Shown here: positions 6,242 through 9,402 of the stretch, piece by piece
Layout: each line of letters begins with the position of its first letter
Position numbering within the stretch: position 1 is the stretch's first letter
DNA from: a bacterium
Lineage (GTDB): Bacteria; B130-G9
Direction of reading: 5' to 3'
Length of the DNA stretch: 9,402 nt
Assembly (NCBI GenBank): GCA_021160245.1
Contig: JAGHCW010000041.1
Span: forward strand, 1-9,402
Translations under genes and position numbers: made by a program
Notes under the pieces: generated by a model
The model's input: only the letters and a program-made list of their open reading frames with translations
The model's database searches: none
What the model was told of the DNA's origin: nothing

Positions 6242-6253
6242 GCAGAATTCTGC
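6242..6253. repeat. 12-bp perfect palindrome in the rrf2 / PP-loop ATPase gap
   Basis: GCAGAATTCTGC is its own reverse complement and lies in the 64-nt gap between rrf2 and PP-loop ATPase A, about 37 nt before the ATG at 6205. In transcript direction it is followed by AAAAATA, so it is not a canonical terminator for the operon; read on the plus strand it is preceded by a T tract. It could be a protein-binding site or chance. Confidence 0.3.
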
Positions 6254-6269
6254 TTGACGCCGAGCTGTC

Positions 6270-6698
6270 CTAATGTGGGCCGAAGCACCCTCTCTCTCCC
6301 TCCCCGGCCGCAAGATCAAGAAGGGAAATGCCCCGCAAGCTCTCTTTGACGGCTGAGGCGATATGCGACCACACTTTCCGCGTGGGGCAATCCCGCGCCT
6401 TCTTGCACAGGGAGGGATCATCGACGCATTCAACAAGGCAAAGGCTGCCCTCAAGCGCTGTGATAATCTCATCCACGCGAATCCGGTCCGCGGGTCGCCC
6501 CAGCACGTATCCGCCTCCTTGACCCCTGACGCTTCGCAGCAGGCCGGCCTCTCGAAGCTGCATCAGGATTCTATCCAGATATTTTTTCGATAATCCCTCA
6601 TTGTCCGCAACCACTTCACTTGAAGTCACCACACCGTTCTTACTGGCTATGAGAACCATTGCCCTCAGTCCATATCGAGAGCGAGTAGAAAGTTTCAT
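6270..6698 (-). CDS. Rrf2-family regulator with IscR-like cysteine motif
   Basis: A 142-residue winged-helix regulator. MKLSTRSRYGLRAMVLIA is the standard Rrf2 first helix, the recognition region is SSEVVADNEGLSKKYLDRIL (26-45) followed by LREAGLLRSVRGQGGGY with the wing, and the dimerisation helix follows. C91, C98 and C104 (with C87 nearby) have spacing C-x6-C-x5-C, close to the C92/C98/C104 [2Fe-2S] ligands of E. coli IscR, so Fe-S sensing is likely. The start at 6698 has a perfect GGAGGTGA ribosome site (6709-6702). It is first in the operon, 64 nt before PP-loop ATPase A. A perfect inverted repeat overlapping its own -10 region (6716-6736) suggests autoregulation and control of the whole cluster according to Fe-S or sulfur supply. 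The tail EGERGCFGPH adds another Cys and His. Confidence 0.9.
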   Translation of the reverse strand: MKLSTRSRYGLRAMVLIASKNGVVTSSEVVADNEGLSKKYLDRILMQLREAGLLRSVRGQGGGYVLGRPADRIRVDEIITALEGSLCLVECVDDPSLCKKARDCPTRKVWSHIASAVKESLRGISLLDLAAGEGERGCFGPH

Positions 6699-6715
6699 AA
6701 ATCACCTCCGCCTAT

Positions 6716-6745
6716 AATATACCTCTGTGGTATATTTAATGTAAA
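6716..6745 (-). promoter_or_regulatory. Promoter of the sulfur operon with overlapping perfect inverted-repeat operator
   Basis: On the minus strand TTTACA (6745-6740) and TATATT (6721-6716) are spaced 18 nt, matching sigma70 boxes at 5 of 6 and 5 of 6 positions. AATATACC (6716-6723) and GGTATATT (6729-6736) form a perfect 8-bp inverted repeat with a 5-nt spacer that covers the -10 box and the spacer. Symmetric AT-rich sites with ATACC/GGTAT ends recall IscR and other Rrf2 operators. Binding by the adjacent Rrf2 protein is therefore likely but inferred. Confidence 0.68.
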
Positions 6746-6768
6746 CAGCGAATCGACTGCGGAGGTTC

Positions 6769-6793
6769 CCAATTGGGGATTGGGGCGGGCGAG
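6769..6793. repeat. Dispersed AATTGGGGATT repeat, copy 2
   Basis: CCAATTGGGGATTGGGGCGG resembles the beginning of the repeat at 206-245, in the same orientation. It starts 24 bp beyond the -35 box of the second rrf2 gene, against 23 bp for the first. Flanking bases are also partly shared (TGCG, then GTTCC, just before AATTGGGGATT). Confidence 0.5.
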
Positions 6794-6818
6794 ATCAAGA
6801 TCGCAATCGGCGCCAGCC

Positions 6819-6846
6819 TTGACTTGGCGACTTGGCGTGTTAGATT
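6819..6846 (+). promoter_or_regulatory. Weak candidate promoter for the restriction-modification genes
   Basis: TTGACT (6819-6824) and TAGATT (6841-6846) are 16 nt apart, a partial match to sigma70 boxes, about 115 nt upstream of the endonuclease ATG. A hairpin follows at 6850-6865. No better promoter is evident in this gap; the call is tentative. Confidence 0.3.
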
Positions 6847-6849
6847 CTG

Positions 6850-6865
6850 ACGATGTTCGCATCGT
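6850..6865 (+). promoter_or_regulatory. UUCG-loop hairpin in the restriction-modification leader
   Basis: ACGATG (6850-6855) and CATCGT (6860-6865) pair perfectly around a TTCG tetraloop and are followed by TCCCTTTT. It could be a weak attenuator or terminator in the endonuclease leader or a symmetric regulator site. A second palindrome, AGCGATCGCT, lies at 6901-6910. No gene for a controller (C) protein is seen. Confidence 0.35.
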
Positions 6866-6960
6866 TCCCTTTTGTGAGGTGTATTGAGTGGGCAGGAAGT
6901 AGCGATCGCTCTTAGTGCAAGAAGCAGCTGAGCAATGTTCAGCACGGGAAAGGAAACCAT

Positions 6961-8031
6961 ATGCCACAGCTCTATCGGGTGATCATAGCATCTCTTCTTG
7001 CTTCAACTCCCTTTGAGATTCAGCCGAACCTGCAAGTAACAGGAAGGCGGCCAACATTGGCTAACTCAGAATTCTTGACCAACAAAGAGCAGGGCGACTG
7101 GGCGGAACAGATCGTATTTGCTGCTATAAATGAGAATTCTCCCGACTATTGTGCTGTGAAATATGGAAGATCGGAGTCACTTTCCGCAGGCGATCCTGGA
7201 TTCGATGAATTCTATCAAACCTACCAAGATGAGCTAAATGATATAGGGAAACGCCCGGACCTACTCATCTTTCGGAGGTCAGATATCGATAGACAGATCA
7301 TAGATCCGGATGATGAGCAGACGATTACCAGCGCAGTTGCTGCCATTGAAGTTAGATCAAGTTCCTTTCTTGCGAACCGCTATTCCCAATTCATGGAAAG
7401 ACGTGCAGAAACGGCCGTGCAGCAATGCCGGCATATTAGGTCAGAGCTGATGGAGCCACGAATGGCAGCTCTGCTCCATCAGAAGAGCCCGGAGATCCTC
7501 GCGCTGATCCAGGGTTCAACGGATGAGACCTTCAGGGAGCTCGATTTTCGGTTTCGTTCCTGGTCATCATCTACAGAGCTTCGCCAGCTATCAGAATTGC
7601 TCGGATCACTTAAAGAGCAGATTAAGATACTGCACAAACGAGACTACCTGAGTATAACGCCGAAGCTTGAGGATCTCGCGCTTGTCAATCGGTGGATTCA
7701 GCATTTCAATGTCAGGCATTACTATCTACAAGTGTTCTTCGACAAGGCTTATGTGATACCGTTTAGGGATATTCTTGAAATAGTATCGGATCCCGACAAG
7801 GAAGGCATAGTATTTTCTGTTGAGGAAGACGTCAAAAATCAGGGAAAGACGACAATAAAGATTAACGTTCGAGTCGCTAAGGAAATATTGGGGCGGATCG
7901 ATATGCCCGAGCACACATCGGCAATGAAAGAGCAGGAGAGGGGACGCCTCCTTTTCTACGTCACATTTCAAGGCGGGCGAGGCTACTTGGATAACAATGT
8001 CTTTGTTAATGAGATAATAAATGACCGATGA
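6961..8031 (+). CDS. Type II restriction endonuclease, AccI-like (tentative)
   Basis: A 356-residue protein upstream of, and overlapping by 11 nt, a gamma-type N6-adenine methyltransferase gene: a restriction-modification arrangement. The segment LQVTGRRPTLANSEFLTNKE, then QGDWAEQ, then GKRPDLLIFRR (96-106) and VAAIEVRSSSFLANRYSQF (126-144) resembles AccI-family endonucleases as I recall them. It fits a PD-(D/E)xK nuclease with E49, D100 and E130-x-R132; arginine stands where lysine is usual. AccI cuts GTMKAC, but specificity here is not established. The ATG at 6961 has AAAGGA (6949-6954) at 6-nt spacing. The enzyme would cleave unmodified foreign DNA and is toxic without its methylase. The PD-ExK plus R-M context is well supported; the exact family is less certain. 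Confidence 0.78.
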   Translation: MPQLYRVIIASLLASTPFEIQPNLQVTGRRPTLANSEFLTNKEQGDWAEQIVFAAINENSPDYCAVKYGRSESLSAGDPGFDEFYQTYQDELNDIGKRPDLLIFRRSDIDRQIIDPDDEQTITSAVAAIEVRSSSFLANRYSQFMERRAETAVQQCRHIRSELMEPRMAALLHQKSPEILALIQGSTDETFRELDFRFRSWSSSTELRQLSELLGSLKEQIKILHKRDYLSITPKLEDLALVNRWIQHFNVRHYYLQVFFDKAYVIPFRDILEIVSDPDKEGIVFSVEEDVKNQGKTTIKINVRVAKEILGRIDMPEHTSAMKEQERGRLLFYVTFQGGRGYLDNNVFVNEIINDR

Positions 8032-9402
8032 CCTTGCAGGAGCATATAGCTCAATCGTATCTCCTGAACATAGGCGAGCACTAGGGCAATTCTTTACGCC
8101 ATATAGTGTTGCGATCTTCATGTGCCGATGGGCTATGGCAAGCGGCGCCGATGAACTCCATGATCCCGCCTTCGGATTGGGTTCCTTTTATTTCGCGGCA
8201 AAGGCTCTCTTCGCATCCCAGAAGTTCACAGGCAAAGAGATCGATGCTGATATCTTAGATTATTTCCTTACGCATGCTCCTGAAGCACCACGCTTGGTTC
8301 TGAGACAAGGAGACTATTTGGCTGATTGGGGGAAGACTCATGAGGCAATTGTCTGCAATCCTCCATATATGCGATTCCAGCATTTCGCCAATAGATGTGA
8401 AGTACTGGCATCTTTTGAACGCCATCTCAAAATGAAGCTTTCCGGTTACACGAACATTGCCTCTGCTTTCTTGCTCAAATCGCTTTCAGAATTGGCGTCT
8501 GGAGGTCGCCTTGCTTTTATCATGCCGCTTGAGTTTCTGAATACGGGCTACGGCAAAATCGTTAAGGATAGGCTTCTTCAGAATGGAATGCTGAAGGCGC
8601 TTATCAAGCTTGAGCCAGAAAAGGAGATTTTCCCAGATGCAACAACCTCACTTGGAATTGTCTTGGCGAGTAAGAACGCACTTATCGAACCAGTAAGGTT
8701 CTATGCTGTACAGAATCTGGAGGAATTACCGAATGTGCTCTCCTCGTTGCCCTTGCGAGAAGTTGATTCTACGGACCTGGACCCGGCAGAGAAGTGGTTC
8801 AAGTATTTTGAAGATGGTCGCTCCTCATTCAGTGTTTCTGATTGTGTTTCTGATTGTGTTTCCGTTGATTTCTATGGCAGATTCAGTCGTGGCATTGCAA
8901 CAGGGGCAAATGAGTTCTTTACGATGTCGCGGAGCAAAAGAACGCAGCTTGGTATTTCTCGCTCCTACTTTCTGCCTTGCATATCTAAGAGCGCCCAGAT
9001 CAAGACACCTGTATTCACTCATTCAGACTTCAGCGAACTAGAGGATTCGGACTCTAAGGTGTTCTTACTGAATGTTGATGGCGAACCAGCAGAGGCAGTA
9101 TACGACTATCTCAACGCTGGCAAGAAAATGGGCTACCACCTCAGGTATCTCACGAAGATGCGAACGCCTTGGTATAAGCTTGAGCGAAGGACACCGGCTC
9201 CGTTGCTGTTTGGGGTGTTCTCAAGGGGGAAATACAAAGTTGTTCGTAATTTGAGCTCTGCAATTAACCTAACATGCTACCACTCCTTCTATCCGAATCT
9301 TTTCGGGCAACGGCTTTGCGATGCTCTGTTCCTGTACTTTCAATCAAGAGCAGCTCGGAGGATTCTTAGTACAAATATGAGACGGTATGGAGACGGGCTG
9401 GA
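8021..9402 (+). CDS. N6-adenine DNA methyltransferase of a Type II R-M system (3' end outside window)
   Basis: The frame from ATG 8021 is open to the window end (460 codons). It begins MTDDLAGAYSSIVSPEHRRA, then LGQFFTPYSVAIFMCRWA (motif X type, GQFFTP at 22-27), DPAFGLGSFYFAA (48-60, SAM-binding motif I), GKEIDADILDYF (motif II), and CNPPYMRFQHF (112-122, catalytic motif IV NPPY). LAFIMPLEFLN is motif VI. The order X-I-IV before a long C-terminal target-recognition region is the gamma class, as in M.AccI and M.TaqI. It transfers a methyl group from SAM to adenine in the site cut by the partner endonuclease. The start codon lies 11 nt inside the end of the endonuclease gene, so translation is probably coupled; there is no strong ribosome site. 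A 12-bp in-frame tandem repeat is at 8832-8862. The carboxyl end is missing. Confidence 0.92.
   Translation, partial: MTDDLAGAYSSIVSPEHRRALGQFFTPYSVAIFMCRWAMASGADELHDPAFGLGSFYFAAKALFASQKFTGKEIDADILDYFLTHAPEAPRLVLRQGDYLADWGKTHEAIVCNPPYMRFQHFANRCEVLASFERHLKMKLSGYTNIASAFLLKSLSELASGGRLAFIMPLEFLNTGYGKIVKDRLLQNGMLKALIKLEPEKEIFPDATTSLGIVLASKNALIEPVRFYAVQNLEELPNVLSSLPLREVDSTDLDPAEKWFKYFEDGRSSFSVSDCVSDCVSVDFYGRFSRGIATGANEFFTMSRSKRTQLGISRSYFLPCISKSAQIKTPVFTHSDFSELEDSDSKVFLLNVDGEPAEAVYDYLNAGKKMGYHLRYLTKMRTPWYKLERRTPAPLLFGVFSRGKYKVVRNLSSAINLTCYHSFYPNLFGQRLCDALFLYFQSRAARRILSTNMRRYGDGL
8832..8862 (+). repeat. In-frame 12-bp tandem repeat in the methyltransferase
   Basis: GTGTTTCTGATT occurs twice in tandem (8832-8843, 8844-8855), followed by a partial third copy GTGTTTC (8856-8862). 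It encodes SVSDCVSDCVSV in the region between the catalytic and recognition domains. The unit is a multiple of three, so slippage would add or remove four residues without breaking the frame. Confidence 0.8.

Noticed and set aside
6206-6472. Upstream extension of PP-loop ATPase A to 356 residues
   Set aside because: It would overlap the rrf2 gene on the same strand by about 200 nt, its sequence is arginine-rich and unlike the paralog, and the ATG at 6205 has a clear ribosome site.
1-9402. CRISPR array, rRNA gene, insertion-sequence transposase or integrase
   Set aside because: No regularly spaced direct repeats, rRNA-like sequence, transposase or recombinase reading frames were seen.

Overview
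The window looks like a fragment of an uncultured, probably Gram-negative-type bacterial chromosome of medium GC. It has strong Shine-Dalgarno sites, sigma70-like promoters, tight ATGA-coupled operons, decaying toxin-antitoxin genes and dispersed intergenic repeats of kinds often seen in metagenome-derived genomes. No taxonomic marker gene is present, so the phylum cannot be named.

Layout. (1) Positions 1-116, minus strand: the first 38 codons of an Rrf2-family regulator with a clear promoter. (2) 117-557: no intact gene; it holds that promoter, copies of a dispersed repeat and a 40-codon fragment resembling the C-terminus of four-helix-bundle (23S rRNA intervening-sequence) proteins. (3) 558-2836, plus strand, an accessory and partly decayed zone: a DUF5677-like gene split by a frameshift, a hicA toxin remnant with at least two frameshifts, an intact hicB antitoxin, and a DUF2442 gene. 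(4) 2837-3007: a convergent intergenic region with a 9-bp closing inverted repeat around several hairpins. (5) 3008-6698, minus strand: a compact five-gene operon in the order Rrf2 regulator with IscR-like cysteines, PP-loop ATPase A, two-TM protein, SufS-like cysteine desulfurase, PP-loop ATPase B. (6) 6961-9402, plus strand: a Type II restriction-modification pair, with an AccI-like endonuclease overlapping an N6-adenine methyltransferase that runs off the window.

The operon is the most interesting part. A cysteine desulfurase can supply persulfide sulfur. Two paralogous PP-loop ATPases with SGGLDS loops each carry a CxxC plus a third cysteine about 92 residues later, the arrangement used by Fe-S dependent tRNA thiolases such as TtcA. 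A regulator with IscR-like cysteine spacing sits first, beside a perfect 8-bp inverted repeat overlapping its promoter. Together they suggest an Fe-S- or sulfur-responsive thiolation pathway with an unknown substrate, possibly membrane-associated because of the small two-TM protein. I do not recognise this exact gene set as a named pathway.

Both rrf2 promoters have a related repeat about 23 bp upstream of the -35 box. All the inferred gene breaks (DUF5677, hicA) fit single-base losses, so sequencing indels are an alternative to real decay.
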